Shown: positions 8,646-17,767, counted from the first letter of the stretch. The stretch: DNA of 64,000 bases from UBA4742 sp963785815 (GCA_963785815.1 CAWAWN010000003.1:372001-436000); one strand, 5' to 3'. Numbers and translations: made by a program. The notes: a model not told the origin generated them from the letters alone.

Positions 8646-8683
8646 GCGATTCTTTTGCCTTGTGCGCACCTGACAAGCGATTC
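8643..8683 (-). promoter_or_regulatory. Two direct GAATCGCTTG boxes (possible activator site)
   Basis: The 10-bp sequence CAAGCGATTC (plus strand) occurs at 8643-8652 and 8674-8683, 31 bp apart (three helical turns). The proximal copy touches the -35 box of the permease promoter. The factor is unknown. Confidence 0.4.
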
Positions 8684-8807
8684 AGCGGTGCCCCCGGGGC
8701 AGGTCGGCTGACCGAAGCGCCCGCGGCTGCCATCCGACGAGCGACCCCGTGCCTCTCGCGGGCGCCTGCGCGCCGGGCGGTCCTCCGGAATGGGGGTGGC
8801 CAACGGC

Positions 8808-8813
8808 TAGCTT
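8808..8813 (+). promoter_or_regulatory. -10 box of leaderless oxidoreductase gene
   Basis: TAGCTT, 6 nt before the ATG at 8820. Confidence 0.6.
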
Positions 8814-8819
8814 CGGGAC

Positions 8820-10133
8820 ATGGCTGTGCCTCCTGGGGATGTCGACGGTGATCTGGCCGTCGATGTCCTGGTCATCGGGGCCGGCATACAGGGGCTCTAC
8901 ATCGCCCGCGAGGTGGCCAAGACCTACTCGGTCTGTGTGGTGTCCGACCCGACCATGGCCTCCGCCACCCTCGAGTCCGACGGGTACCTGTCCGCCGGCT
9001 ACGACGGCAACGACGTCAACCGCATCCAGCCGGCCCGCCGCGCCGCGGCCTGGTGGCGGTTGTGGGCCGAGTCGAACCAGGTCGCCTTCGATCCCGAGCC
9101 GACCTGGTTCGTGGTGTCCAGCGACGAGCTCTCGGCGCGCACCCGCCTGTGGTCCGACGCCGCCCTGACCGTCACCCAGGCCGACGAGCTGCCCCCGATG
9201 TTCGCGGACGGGTCCCTGGCCGACGGCGTGGCCTTCCGCACCGAGACCGACGTGGTCATCAACCCGGCGGTGCTGCTGGGCGAGCTGCGGCGCGCCATCG
9301 CCGACCGCTGCCTCGAGGGCGAGGTGGTGCGGTTCGGGTTGTTCACCGACGAGGCCATCGACGACGTGCAGGTGCAGGTGGGCGATGTCCTGGTGCCCAT
9401 CGTGGCCCGCTTCGTGGTTCTGGCCGCCGGGGTGGGCAACGCCGACCTGCTGACCAAGCTCAGCTCTCGCTTGTCGGACCAGGCCCGTCGCAAGTCGTCC
9501 AAGGAGCTGGTCGACTCCTGCCAGGCGGTGCGCATCCAGTACGAGATCTGCGTGCGGGGGGACCTGCCCAGCCTCAGCGGTCGCTTCGGGCCCTTCACGG
9601 TGGCCTCCCACGCCGGCGCGTCGGACGGCACCCGGACGTGGGTGATCTCCGGGCCCATCGACGACGCCCAGACCACCGTGGGACCGACCAACACCCGCTT
9701 CGAACCCACCATCGACTCGACCCGGGTGGCCGAGTTGTTGACCCAGCTGTTCGCGGCCAGCCCGGCCCTCGAGAAGGAGGCGGGCGGGCTCCAGTGGTCG
9801 GTGTACGCCTCACGACGCACGCAGCACCCGTCGCTGGCCGTGCCCGACACCTCCACCGTGGCCCAGCCCGTGCCGGCCAAGCTGGAGAAGCTCGAGCTCG
9901 AGGGCTTCCTGGCCGTGTGGCCCTCCCACCTGGCCTACGCCCAGTTCGTGGGCGACTCGGTGGCCGAGCGCATCGCCGAGGCCCTGGGCCCGCCGGCGTC
10001 CTATCCCGACGGCCTCGACCCGAGCGACCTGGGCGCGGCCCCGGGCGAGCTGGTGGCCCGCTGGGATCGCCCCGACTTCGCCTGGCAGGACTGGAACACC
10101 TTCCGCCAGGCTCACGGCCTGTCCCGCGACTGA
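8820..10133 (+). CDS. FAD-dependent oxidoreductase (DAO family)
   Basis: 437 residues. N-terminal Rossmann motif DVLVIGAGIQGLYIAREVA (GxGxxG at about residues 25-30) binds FAD ADP; a second FAD-contact region is VVLAAGVGNADLL. The middle and C-terminal parts resemble the D-amino-acid oxidase/glycine oxidase fold but no substrate residues can be assigned. It stands alone in a leaderless transcription unit, convergent with a cysteine desulfurase gene. Substrate unknown. Confidence 0.75.
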   Translation: MAVPPGDVDGDLAVDVLVIGAGIQGLYIAREVAKTYSVCVVSDPTMASATLESDGYLSAGYDGNDVNRIQPARRAAAWWRLWAESNQVAFDPEPTWFVVSSDELSARTRLWSDAALTVTQADELPPMFADGSLADGVAFRTETDVVINPAVLLGELRRAIADRCLEGEVVRFGLFTDEAIDDVQVQVGDVLVPIVARFVVLAAGVGNADLLTKLSSRLSDQARRKSSKELVDSCQAVRIQYEICVRGDLPSLSGRFGPFTVASHAGASDGTRTWVISGPIDDAQTTVGPTNTRFEPTIDSTRVAELLTQLFAASPALEKEAGGLQWSVYASRRTQHPSLAVPDTSTVAQPVPAKLEKLELEGFLAVWPSHLAYAQFVGDSVAERIAEALGPPASYPDGLDPSDLGAAPGELVARWDRPDFAWQDWNTFRQAHGLSRD

Positions 10134-10146
10134 CCCCTCCGACCCA

Positions 10147-10191
10147 ACCGGCGGCAACCACTGACCTCATGGGGGTGTGGATGCCGCCGGT
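10147..10191. terminator. Bidirectional terminator hairpin between convergent genes
   Basis: Perfect 10-bp inverted repeat ACCGGCGGCA / TGCCGCCGGT separated by 25 nt, between the two convergent stop codons. No T-run. Confidence 0.5.
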
Positions 10192-10200
10192 CGATCGGGT

Positions 10201-11427
10201 TCACGGACTCGAGGCCAACGTGCGGAGTCGCTCGAGCACCACCGGCAACGCCTCGAGCAGGGCGTCGATGTCGGCGTCGGTGGTCGACCAGCCCACGGAG
10301 ATGCGCAGCGAGCGGTGGGCGTCGACCCCCATGGCGGCCAGGACCGGTGAGTCCTCCAGGCCCTCGCTGGCACAGGCGCTGCCGGAGTGGGCGGCGATCC
10401 CGGCCTGGTCGAGCGCGAGCAGCACGGCCTGCGGCTCGATGTCGGTGATGCCGAGGCAGATGAGGTGTGGCAGCCGATCCGTCGGATCGCCGTATGGCGA
10501 GACGCCGTCGAGCGAGGCCACCGCGGCCAGCACCCGATCGGTCTGCGCCCGGGCCCGGGCCTGCTCCTGGGCCAGCCGGTCGTCGGTGGCCAGCGCCTGG
10601 GCGGCCGCGCCTAGGCCCATCAGCGCCGGCAGGTCCTCCAGGCCGGCGCGGCGGGCGCGCTCCTGGTCGCCGCCCTGGAGCAGCGGTGCCAACCGCAGAC
10701 CCCGGCGCACCAACAGCACCCCGGTGCCCGGAGGGCCGCCCAGCTTGTGGCCGCTCCACGACAGCAGGTCGGTGCCCATCTCGTCGAAGGCCACCGGCAC
10801 GTGGCCGACCGCCTGGGCCGCGTCGACGTGCACCAGCACTCCCCGCGCTCGACAGCCCGCCACCACCTCGGCCACCGGCTGGAGGGCTCCGACCTCGTGG
10901 TTGCCCCACTGGAGCTGCACCAGGGCGGTGCCACCGAGGCCCCCGGCGTCGACCGCGGCCAGCACCTCGTCGGCGTCGACCCGACCGGCGCCGTCCACCC
11001 CGACGACCGTCAGCCGGGCGCCGAGGGCGTCGGCGAAGGCCTCGCTCGACTGGCGCACCGCTGAGTGCTCCACCGCGGCCAGCACCACCTGGGGGCGCGC
11101 CGACGCCGGGCCCGGCTGTCCCGCAGGTGCATCGGGGTCGGTCGACCGGGTGGCGCGCCACAGCGCGCCCCAGGTCGCGGTGGCGATGGACTCGGTCGCC
11201 CCGCTGGTGAACACGACCTCCCGGGGTCGGGCCCCGACCAGGGTGGCCACCTGAGCCCGGGCCTGCTCGAGCCCCGCTCGCGCCGCCATGCCCTCGCTGT
11301 GGATGCGGCTGGGATCGGCGGGGACCAACCCCTCGAACCCCCGACCCTCGAGCACGGCGACGGTGGCCGCCACCGCCTCGGGGCGCACGGGTGAGGTCGA
11401 GGCGTGGTCGAGGTAGTGCCGCGCCAT
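10201..11427 (-). CDS. Cysteine desulfurase (NifS/IscS-like)
   Basis: 408 residues, class V aminotransferase fold. The PLP lysine is Lys228 in WSGHKLGGPPG, the PLP-contact His is in AAVEHSAVRQS, and the sulfur-carrying Cys352 lies in AHSGSACASEG. It takes sulfur from cysteine as a bound persulfide for Fe-S clusters or thio-modified tRNA. The SGSACASG-like loop is the IscS/NifS (group I) type, not SufS. It follows a SufR-like regulator by 9 nt in the same operon, with an Fe-S carrier gene divergent, supporting a role in Fe-S assembly. Confidence 0.9.
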   Translation of the reverse strand: MARHYLDHASTSPVRPEAVAATVAVLEGRGFEGLVPADPSRIHSEGMAARAGLEQARAQVATLVGARPREVVFTSGATESIATATWGALWRATRSTDPDAPAGQPGPASARPQVVLAAVEHSAVRQSSEAFADALGARLTVVGVDGAGRVDADEVLAAVDAGGLGGTALVQLQWGNHEVGALQPVAEVVAGCRARGVLVHVDAAQAVGHVPVAFDEMGTDLLSWSGHKLGGPPGTGVLLVRRGLRLAPLLQGGDQERARRAGLEDLPALMGLGAAAQALATDDRLAQEQARARAQTDRVLAAVASLDGVSPYGDPTDRLPHLICLGITDIEPQAVLLALDQAGIAAHSGSACASEGLEDSPVLAAMGVDAHRSLRISVGWSTTDADIDALLEALPVVLERLRTLASSP

Positions 11428-11436
11428 GGTGGGCGG

Positions 11437-12189
11437 TCAGGCTTCGACGGCGGTGACGCAGATCTCGTCGCCCATGGGGATCGACGAGGACGTCTCGGGG
11501 GAGGTGTCGCCGTAGAGCGTGCCCAGCATCCCCTTGACCATGCCCCGGTCGACCGCGCAGATCACCGGGTTCTCGATGGCCGCGTCGCCGAACGGGCAGT
11601 GCTCGCTCACGATGCGCAACCCGTTGTCGTGGGCCTCGGCGTGGGCCGCGAACCCGTGGGCGGTCAGGGCGTCGGCCACCGCGTGGAGCGCGGCCCGGAA
11701 GGATCGCTGCGGGCTGGTCGCGCTCTCACCCGATGCGGCCCGATCGCCGGTGCCGCGATCCATGGAGGCCGCCATCAACCGCCCGTACTCGATGCCCACC
11801 TGCTCGGCCATGTCCTCGGCCACCTGGCGGGGGATGAGGGCGAGGGCGCGGCCCAGCAAGCTGATCAGCAGGTCGTCGTGGCGGACGGCGAACTCGATGG
11901 TGGCGGCCTGGTCGGTGACCCGGTACTGCTTGGAGGGCCGCCCCGCCCCGGCCCCTTCGGTGCGGGCGACTTCGACCTCGATGTAGCCGCCGCCGGCCAG
12001 CTTGTCGAGGTGGTGGCGGGCCACGTTGGGGTGCAGGTCGAAGTGGCGGGCCACCTCGGAGGCGGTGACCGGCCCGGCGTGCTCGCGGGCGTAGAGGTAG
12101 ATCTCGCGCCGGGTCGGGTCGCCGAACGCAGAGGTGATGGCGGTGACCACCGACGAGAACTCGGTGGGCGTGAGTGGCGCCTGATCCAC
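11437..12189 (-). CDS. SufR-like winged-helix Fe-S-responsive regulator
   Basis: 250 residues from GTG. N-terminal winged helix (FGDPTRREIYLYARE, then recognition helix ASEVARHFDLHPNVARHHLDKL at ~43-64). The C-terminal half has three cysteines, Cys198 in SEHCPFG, Cys211 in PVICAVD and Cys244 near the end, matching the cluster-binding region of SufR-type repressors. Infer: senses Fe-S status and controls the adjacent cysteine desulfurase and the divergent Mrp gene. A TACAAT box 6 nt before the GTG marks a leaderless transcript and fixes the start. Confidence 0.75.
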   Translation of the reverse strand: MDQAPLTPTEFSSVVTAITSAFGDPTRREIYLYAREHAGPVTASEVARHFDLHPNVARHHLDKLAGGGYIEVEVARTEGAGAGRPSKQYRVTDQAATIEFAVRHDDLLISLLGRALALIPRQVAEDMAEQVGIEYGRLMAASMDRGTGDRAASGESATSPQRSFRAALHAVADALTAHGFAAHAEAHDNGLRIVSEHCPFGDAAIENPVICAVDRGMVKGMLGTLYGDTSPETSSSIPMGDEICVTAVEA

Positions 12190-12195
12190 CTCGGT

Positions 12196-12217
12196 ATTGT
12201 ACCTATCTGCGTAGGGG
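12196..12217. promoter_or_regulatory. -10 of regulator and candidate SufR-like operator
   Basis: Minus-strand TACAAT (12196-12201) is 6 nt from the regulator GTG. Next to it lies the small palindrome CCTATCTGCGTAGG (12202-12215), well placed for autoregulation and for control of the divergent mrp gene. Confidence 0.4.
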
Positions 12218-12304
12218 AAATTCCGATGCCGGCCCGGCCGCACGGTTCCCCACGCCGGTCCGGTCACCGCACCGGTGCCATCGACGAGCCAGGAACCCAC
12301 CCCC

Positions 12305-13447
12305 ATGCCCCTGAACGAGTCCCAGATCCTCGAGGCCCTCCGCCCGGTGGAGGATCCCGAGCTCCATCGCAGCATCGTCGAGCTGGGCATGGTGCGCACC
12401 ATCGCCATCGCCGAGCCGCGGGTGGCGGTGCAGATCGCCCTCACCGTGGCCGGCTGCCCCCTGCGCAACGAGATCCAGAACCGGGTCACCGCCGCCCTGA
12501 CCGCGCTCGACGGCGTCGATGCGATCGACCTCGACTTCACCGTGATGACCGACGACGAGCGCGTGGCGCTGCGCCAGCAGCTGCACGGCGACCCCGGGGC
12601 CACGGCCGGCACCCATGCCGGGCACGGCCACGCCGAGGGTCGGGTCATCCCCTTCGCCGAGCCGTCGTCGCGCACGCGGTGCCTGCTCATCGCCTCGGGC
12701 AAGGGGGGCGTGGGCAAGTCGTCGGTCACCACCAACCTGTCGGTGGCGCTGGCCCGGCTCGGGCACACGGTGGCCGTGGTCGACGCCGACGTGTGGGGCT
12801 TCTCCATCCCCCGCATGTTGGGCGTGAACCGACCTCCGGTGGTCATCGACGAGATGCTGGTGCCACCCGAGTCCCACGGCGTGCGATGCATCTCCATGGG
12901 CTTCTTCGCCGAGGAGGACCAGCCCGTCATCTGGCGGGGCCCGATGCTGCACAAGGCGCTCGAGCAGTTCCTGACCGACGTCTTCTGGGACGAGCCCGAC
13001 TACTTGGTGGTCGACCTGCCGCCGGGCACGGGCGACATCGCCCTGTCCCTGGCCCAGTTCCTTCCCCGGGGGGAGGTCTACGTGGTGACCACGCCGCAGC
13101 TGGCCGCTCAGCGGGTGGCCCAGCGGGCCGCGTTCATGGCCGAGCGGGTGCACCTCGAGGTGAAGGGCGTCATCGAGAACATGGCCTGGTTCACCGGCGA
13201 CGACGGCACCCGCTACGAGCTGTTCGGCGCCGGCGGGGGCCAGGAGCTGGCCGAGCGGCTCGAGGTGCCCTTGCTGGGCCAGATCCCGTTGGTGCCGGCT
13301 CTGCGCGAGGGCGGCGACACCGGCCGCCCGATCGTGGTCAGCGAACCCGAGGGCGAGGCGGCGGCTTCGTTCGCAGCCATCGCCCAGCGCATCGACGTCG
13401 AGCTGGCCCCCACCCGCCGGTTCAACGCCGAGCTCAAGCTCATCTAG
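12305..13447 (+). CDS. Mrp/ApbC-type Fe-S cluster carrier ATPase
   Basis: 380 residues: N-terminal MIP18/DUF59 domain (PVEDPELHRSIVELGMV, Cys51 in VAGCPLRNE), a short His-rich linker, then the ATPase with deviant Walker A SGKGGVGKSS (131-140) and LVVDLPPGTGDIAL. Mrp proteins carry [4Fe-4S] clusters to apoproteins. Oddity: the usual CxxC after the ENMSxF motif is absent; here the stretch reads ENMAWFTGDDG, so a cluster would need other ligands. The ATG at 12305 follows AGGAA; a GTG at 12275 is an alternative. Divergent from the SufR-like gene. Confidence 0.85.
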   Translation: MPLNESQILEALRPVEDPELHRSIVELGMVRTIAIAEPRVAVQIALTVAGCPLRNEIQNRVTAALTALDGVDAIDLDFTVMTDDERVALRQQLHGDPGATAGTHAGHGHAEGRVIPFAEPSSRTRCLLIASGKGGVGKSSVTTNLSVALARLGHTVAVVDADVWGFSIPRMLGVNRPPVVIDEMLVPPESHGVRCISMGFFAEEDQPVIWRGPMLHKALEQFLTDVFWDEPDYLVVDLPPGTGDIALSLAQFLPRGEVYVVTTPQLAAQRVAQRAAFMAERVHLEVKGVIENMAWFTGDDGTRYELFGAGGGQELAERLEVPLLGQIPLVPALREGGDTGRPIVVSEPEGEAAASFAAIAQRIDVELAPTRRFNAELKLI

Positions 13448-13472
13448 ACGAGCTGCCGCCGCCCCCCGGCGA

Positions 13473-13518
13473 TCTGGCGATGATTCTCCACCGACACGCT
13501 TCGAGAATCATCGCCAGA
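13473..13518. terminator. Long hairpin after mrp
   Basis: Perfect 16-bp inverted repeat (arms 13473-13488 and 13503-13518) with a 14-nt loop, 26 nt past the mrp stop. No T-run. Confidence 0.55.
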
Positions 13519-13585
13519 AGGATGTGGGCTGGTCCTGAGCGCGTACGATGACGCCACTTTCGCCTTGCCGTCTGCCCTGCCCGTC

Positions 13586-13640
13586 AGCCCATCGTCCGCC
13601 GTGCCGGCGGCACAAGCCCATCGTCCGCCGTGCCGGCGGC
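13586..13640 (+). repeat. 26-bp tandem direct repeat
   Basis: Two identical 26-bp copies (13586-13611 and 13615-13640) separated by 3 nt, ending just before the ribosome site of the DUF3107 gene. Each contains the internal palindrome GCCGTGCCGGCGGC-like core. Confidence 0.85.
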
Positions 13641-13656
13641 GTCAGGAGGATCCGTC

Positions 13657-13893
13657 GTGGACGTTCGCATCGGTGTGACCAACACCGTCAAGGAGATCGA
13701 CGTCGAGCTGCCGGCCGACGCCGACCGCGAGAAGGTGAAGAAGAGCATCAACGCCGCCCTGGCCGACGAGAGCCAGGTCCTGTGGCTGACCGACAAGAGC
13801 GGCAAGGAGATCGCGGTCCAGTCCGCCAAGATCGCCTACATCGAGCTGGGCAGCGCCGACGGCGAGCGCCGGATCGGGTTCGGTGCGGCCTAG
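13657..13893 (+). CDS. DUF3107 family protein
   Basis: 78 residues from GTG, with AGGAGGA 6 nt upstream. The whole protein is one small alpha/beta domain (VRIGVTNTVKEIDVELPAD, then AKIAYIELGSADGERRIGFG), matching the actinobacterial family that includes the mycobacterial Rv3208A/TB9.4 protein. Function is not established. It precedes two ArsA-like ATPase genes on the same strand. Confidence 0.85.
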   Translation: MDVRIGVTNTVKEIDVELPADADREKVKKSINAALADESQVLWLTDKSGKEIAVQSAKIAYIELGSADGERRIGFGAA

Positions 13894-13935
13894 CGGCCAC
13901 GCCGGTCCCACCCGGGCGCCGGACGGTCGCTGACC

Positions 13936-14946
13936 GTGGCGTCGGCACCCACGCCCCCGGCCCCGGCGCGCCAGACGCGCCTGCTCGACCACCGCCTGCT
14001 GTTCGTGACGGGCAAGGGCGGCGTGGGCAAGACCTCGATGGCCGCCGGCCTGGCCCTGCTGTCGGCCCAGCGCGGCCGACGGACGCTGGTGTGCGAGATC
14101 GACGCCAAGGGTGACCTGGCCGACTCGTTCGAGGTCGGGCGCCTGTCGTTCGACCCCAGCGAGCTGGCCCCGCAGCTGTGGGGCATGGCCATGGACACCG
14201 AGGAGTCGTTGCGCGAGTACCTCAAGCTGCAGCTCAAGGTGCCGCTGCTGGGTCGGATCGGGCCGCTGGCCCGCACCTTCGACTTCGTGGCCGACGCCGC
14301 GCCGGGGGTCAAGGAGATCCTCACCGTGGGCAAGCTCTGCTACGAGGTCCGCGAGCGCAGCTACGACCTGATCGTGGTCGACGCGTCGGCCACCGGCCAC
14401 GTGGTGGGCCAGCTGGCCGCCCCCCAGGCCATCAACGAGTTGGTCAAGGTGGGCCGGGTGCGCGACCAGACCCGGTGGATGGTCGACATCCTGGCCGACC
14501 CCCGCACCACCGCGGCGGTGATCGTCACCTCGCCCGAGGAGATGCCGGTCACCGAGACGCTGGAGCTGGCCGAGCGGCTGGCGGTCGAGACCGACGTGCA
14601 CCTGGCTGCGGTGTTGGTGAACCGGGTGCTGCCCGAGCTGTTCGGGCGGCGTGAGGAGGAGGTGTTCGAGCGCCTCCGCCAGCCCACCGGCCGCCGCCTG
14701 CTGACCCAGGCCCTGGCCGCCGGCGGGACCGCGGCGGCCCAGGCCGAGGCGGTGGCCGGGCTGCTCGACGCCGCCCAGCTGGCCGTCACGCTGCGGCGCA
14801 CCCGAGCCGAGCACCTGACCCGCCTGCGGGCCGAGCTGTCCGCCGCGGTGCCGCTCGTCTACGTCCCGTACCTCTTCGCCCGCACCCACGGTGTGCGGGC
14901 CACGAGAGCCGTGGCCGACTCGTTGTCGGCCGAGATCGACGAGTAG
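13936..14946 (+). CDS. ArsA-family ATPase, first of a pair
   Basis: 336 residues from GTG. Deviant Walker A TGKGGVGKTS at 25-34, switch region LVCEIDAKGDLADSF, and DLIVVDASATGHVVGQL. It is shorter than classical ArsA and lacks the arsenite cysteines. In mycobacteria two such genes (Rv3679 and Rv3680) are adjacent and form a heteromeric ATPase; the same pair is seen here. Proposed role: guided delivery of proteins or envelope components rather than arsenite export. Two nucleotides separate it from the next gene. Confidence 0.85.
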   Translation: MASAPTPPAPARQTRLLDHRLLFVTGKGGVGKTSMAAGLALLSAQRGRRTLVCEIDAKGDLADSFEVGRLSFDPSELAPQLWGMAMDTEESLREYLKLQLKVPLLGRIGPLARTFDFVADAAPGVKEILTVGKLCYEVRERSYDLIVVDASATGHVVGQLAAPQAINELVKVGRVRDQTRWMVDILADPRTTAAVIVTSPEEMPVTETLELAERLAVETDVHLAAVLVNRVLPELFGRREEEVFERLRQPTGRRLLTQALAAGGTAAAQAEAVAGLLDAAQLAVTLRRTRAEHLTRLRAELSAAVPLVYVPYLFARTHGVRATRAVADSLSAEIDE

Positions 14947-14948
14947 CG

Positions 14949-16170
14949 GTGCCCCGCGTCCCCGGGCGGTCGGCCCGATCCTCCTCATCCTCCTCGTCGA
15001 CCGAGGTGGCGTCGAGCACCATCGAGCAGCTGTTGGCCAGCCGCGAGATCGTGGTCACCTGTGGCGCCGGCGGCGTGGGCAAGACCACCACGGCGGCCGC
15101 CGCCGGGGCCATGGCCGCGGCCCAGCTGGGCGGCAAGGTGCTGGTGCTCACCGTCGACCCGGCGCGTCGGTTGGCCTCCGCCCTGGGCCTCGAGCAGTTC
15201 GGCAACATCGAGACCCGGGTCCCCGACGAGCTGTTCGTGGCCGGTGGCGTCGAGCCCCGCGGCGAGCTGTGGGCCGCCATGCTCGACACCAAGCAGTCGT
15301 GGGACGAGCTGGTCCGCACCCACGCGCCCGACCCGGAGACGCGCGACGCCATCCTGGCCAACCCGCTGTACCAGAACATCACCGGAAAGTTCGTCCAGAG
15401 CCACGACTACATCGCCATGGAGCGCCTCTACGAGATCCACTCGTCCGGGCGCTACGACCTGATCGTGGTGGACACGCCGCCCACCCGCAACGCCCTGGAC
15501 TTCCTCGAGGCGCCCGAGCGCATGGCCGACTTCTTCTCCAGCCGGCTGCTGCGTTGGCTCATCGCCCCCTATCGCTCGCGGCTGTACAACGCGGCCTCCC
15601 GGCCGTTCTACTCGGTGGCCGACCGCATCCTGGGGTCGCAGTTCCTGGGCGACATCGCCGAGTTCTTCATCTTGTTCCAGACCATGTACGACGGGTTCGT
15701 CGAGCGGGCCGAGGCGGTGACGCGCACGCTGGCCGACCGGCGCACCACCTTCGTGGTGGTCACCACCCTCGAGCCGGCGCCCGTGCGCGAGGCCGACTTC
15801 TTCATCGACGCCCTCGACGAGCGCGGCTTCGACCTGGGGGCGGTGGTCCTCAACAAGGTGCTGCCCGGCTACCTGCTCGATCGGGGAGCCACGGCTGCGG
15901 CCCGGGCGGTGACCGCCGACCCCGACGGGTTGGCCGCCACGGTGGCCGAGTCGGGTCGGGGCAAGCTGGCCGACGCCGCGCTCGGTGTCGCGGGTGCTGC
16001 GCGAGGTGGGGGAGAGCTTCCTCAACTACCGGGTGATCGCCACCCGGGAGGCCGAGCAGCGGGCCGAGCTGTCCCGCAAGCCCGAGCTGGTGGCCAGCGT
16101 CCCGTACTTCGACTCCGACATCCACGACCTGGCCGGCCTGCTGCGCCTGGGCGAGCAGATCTGGCGCTGA
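14949..16170 (+). CDS. ArsA-family ATPase, second of a pair (frame broken by one extra base)
   Basis: From GTG 14949, about 406 residues if the frame is restored. Walker A GAGGVGKTTT at 39-48, LTVDPARRLASALGL, and DLIVVDTPPTRNALDF are clear. The frame is conserved to about 15983; the family-like C-terminus (SRVLREVGESFLNYR to LGEQIWR) continues in the +1 frame from 15985 to the TGA at 16170. Without correction, translation runs into unrelated Gly/Arg/Pro-rich sequence. One base is therefore extra near 15981-15984: sequencing error, real mutation or, less likely, programmed shift. Partner of the preceding ATPase. Confidence 0.8.
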
Positions 16171-16214
16171 CCCGCCCCTCTCAGGAAGTTGGCTGATCTG
16201 CGCCGCCATCCTGC

Positions 16215-16220
16215 GAGAAT
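16215..16220 (+). promoter_or_regulatory. -10 box of leaderless pdtaS-like gene
   Basis: GAGAAT, 6 nt before the ATG at 16227. Confidence 0.45.
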
Positions 16221-16226
16221 GCGTCG

Positions 16227-17756
16227 ATGGCCAGCCTCGCCGAGTTCGCCCGGGAGCACACGCGGCTCGACGCGTCCGAGGTCGACCACCTGCAACGCCT
16301 GGTGGCCTCGTGGGGGTTGCTGGCCGACCTGTGCTTCGCCGACCTGCTCCTCTTCGTCGCCGCCGACCGCGCCACCCCCGGGGACGCGGTCGCCGCTGGC
16401 CCCGATCCGTCCGGGCGGCTGGTGGTGTTGGGCCAGATGCGTCCGCTCACCAACCAGACCCTGTACCGCAGCGATCTGGTGGGCACGGTGGTGTCGGCCG
16501 ACGACCGACCGCTCGTGGCCCGGTCGCTGGCGCTGGGCGAGATCATCGACGGCGAGGTCACCAGCCAGGCCCTCAAGGAGCGGGTGCGGGCCCTGTGCAT
16601 CCCTGTCCGCCACCAGGGCCGAACCATCGCCGTGGTCAACCGGGAGGCGGCCCCCTCGGTGCGCCACCCCGGCGAGCTGGAGCGCACCTACGTCGAGGTG
16701 TTCAACCGGTTCGCCCGGATGATCGCGGCCGGCGAGTTCCCCTTCGCCAGCGAGGAGGGCCTGAGCGAGGAGGCACCCCGCGTGGGCGACGGCGTCATCC
16801 TGCTCGACGACGCCAGCCGGGTGGAGTACGCCTCGCCGAACGCCGTATCGGCGCTGCACCGCATCGGCCTGCACGCCAACACCGAGGGCATGCGCCTGAG
16901 CGAGCTGGGCCTGGCCGAGACCGTGGTGCGCACCGCCTTCGCCCTGGCCGTCCCCGACACCGAGGAGATCGAGCGCGGACCCCAGGTCACCGTGCTGCTG
17001 CGGTGCATCCCGTTGGTCGAGCACCAGCGCGTCACCGGCGGGGTGGTGCTGCTGCGCGACATCTCCGAGCTGCGTCGCCGCGACCGCCTGCTGGTGTCCA
17101 AGGACGCAACCATCCGCGAGATCCACCATCGGGTGAAGAACAACCTCCAGACCATCTCGTCGCTGCTGCGGCTCCAGGGTCGGCGGCTCTCGTCACCCGA
17201 GGCGAAGGCGGCCATCGAGGAGTCGGTGCGCCGCATCCGCTCGATCGCCCTGGTCCACGAGATCCTGTCGCACGAGGCCGGCGACGACGTGCCCTTCGTG
17301 GACATCGCCCGTCCCCTGGTGCGCATGGTCGAGGAGGGCCTGCTCTCGCCCGACCATCCGATCGACATCAAGATCACCGGCGACGCGGGGAACCTCCCGG
17401 CCACGGTGGCCACCCCGCTGGCCGTGGTGCTCAACGAGCTGCTCCAGAACGTGGTCGACCACGCCTACGCCCGGGGCGACGACGGCCCGGCGACCGGCGA
17501 GTCCGGCCACGTCCTGCTCCAGCTCGACAACGACGGGCGGGAGCTGCGGGTCACCGTGAGCGACGACGGGGTCGGCCTGCCGCCCGGCTTCACCGCCGAC
17601 GCCGCCACCGGCCTGGGCGTGTCCATCGTGCGCACCCTGGTCACCACCGAGCTCGGCGGGACCATCGCCTTCGGTCCCGGGCTGGCGGGCGGGCCGGGGC
17701 CGGGCACGACCGTCGACCTGCGCGTCCCCCTCGCCACCGAGTCGGTCGATCCGTGA
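16227..17756 (+). CDS. pdtaS: PdtaS-type sensor histidine kinase
   Basis: 509 residues, close to the mycobacterial PdtaS length. Order: N-terminal GAF-like domain (~1-165), PAS-like domain (~185-280), HisKA_2 phosphoacceptor region with EIHHRVKNNLQTISSLLRLQ (His300/301), then HATPase (N box NELLQNVVDHA, G box DDGVGLPPGF). No membrane helix, so a soluble sensor. Its usual partner PdtaR, an RNA-binding ANTAR regulator, is not in the window. The pdtaS-whiB1 neighbourhood is the same as in Mycobacterium (Rv3220c-Rv3219), which supports the assignment. Confidence 0.88.
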   Translation: MASLAEFAREHTRLDASEVDHLQRLVASWGLLADLCFADLLLFVAADRATPGDAVAAGPDPSGRLVVLGQMRPLTNQTLYRSDLVGTVVSADDRPLVARSLALGEIIDGEVTSQALKERVRALCIPVRHQGRTIAVVNREAAPSVRHPGELERTYVEVFNRFARMIAAGEFPFASEEGLSEEAPRVGDGVILLDDASRVEYASPNAVSALHRIGLHANTEGMRLSELGLAETVVRTAFALAVPDTEEIERGPQVTVLLRCIPLVEHQRVTGGVVLLRDISELRRRDRLLVSKDATIREIHHRVKNNLQTISSLLRLQGRRLSSPEAKAAIEESVRRIRSIALVHEILSHEAGDDVPFVDIARPLVRMVEEGLLSPDHPIDIKITGDAGNLPATVATPLAVVLNELLQNVVDHAYARGDDGPATGESGHVLLQLDNDGRELRVTVSDDGVGLPPGFTADAATGLGVSIVRTLVTTELGGTIAFGPGLAGGPGPGTTVDLRVPLATESVDP

Positions 17757-17767
17757 TCCTCGACTCC

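Noticed and set aside
13936..16170. Arsenite efflux (ArsA) system
   Set aside because: No arsenite-binding cysteines, no arsB or arsR nearby; paired small ATPases fit the Rv3679-Rv3680 type better.
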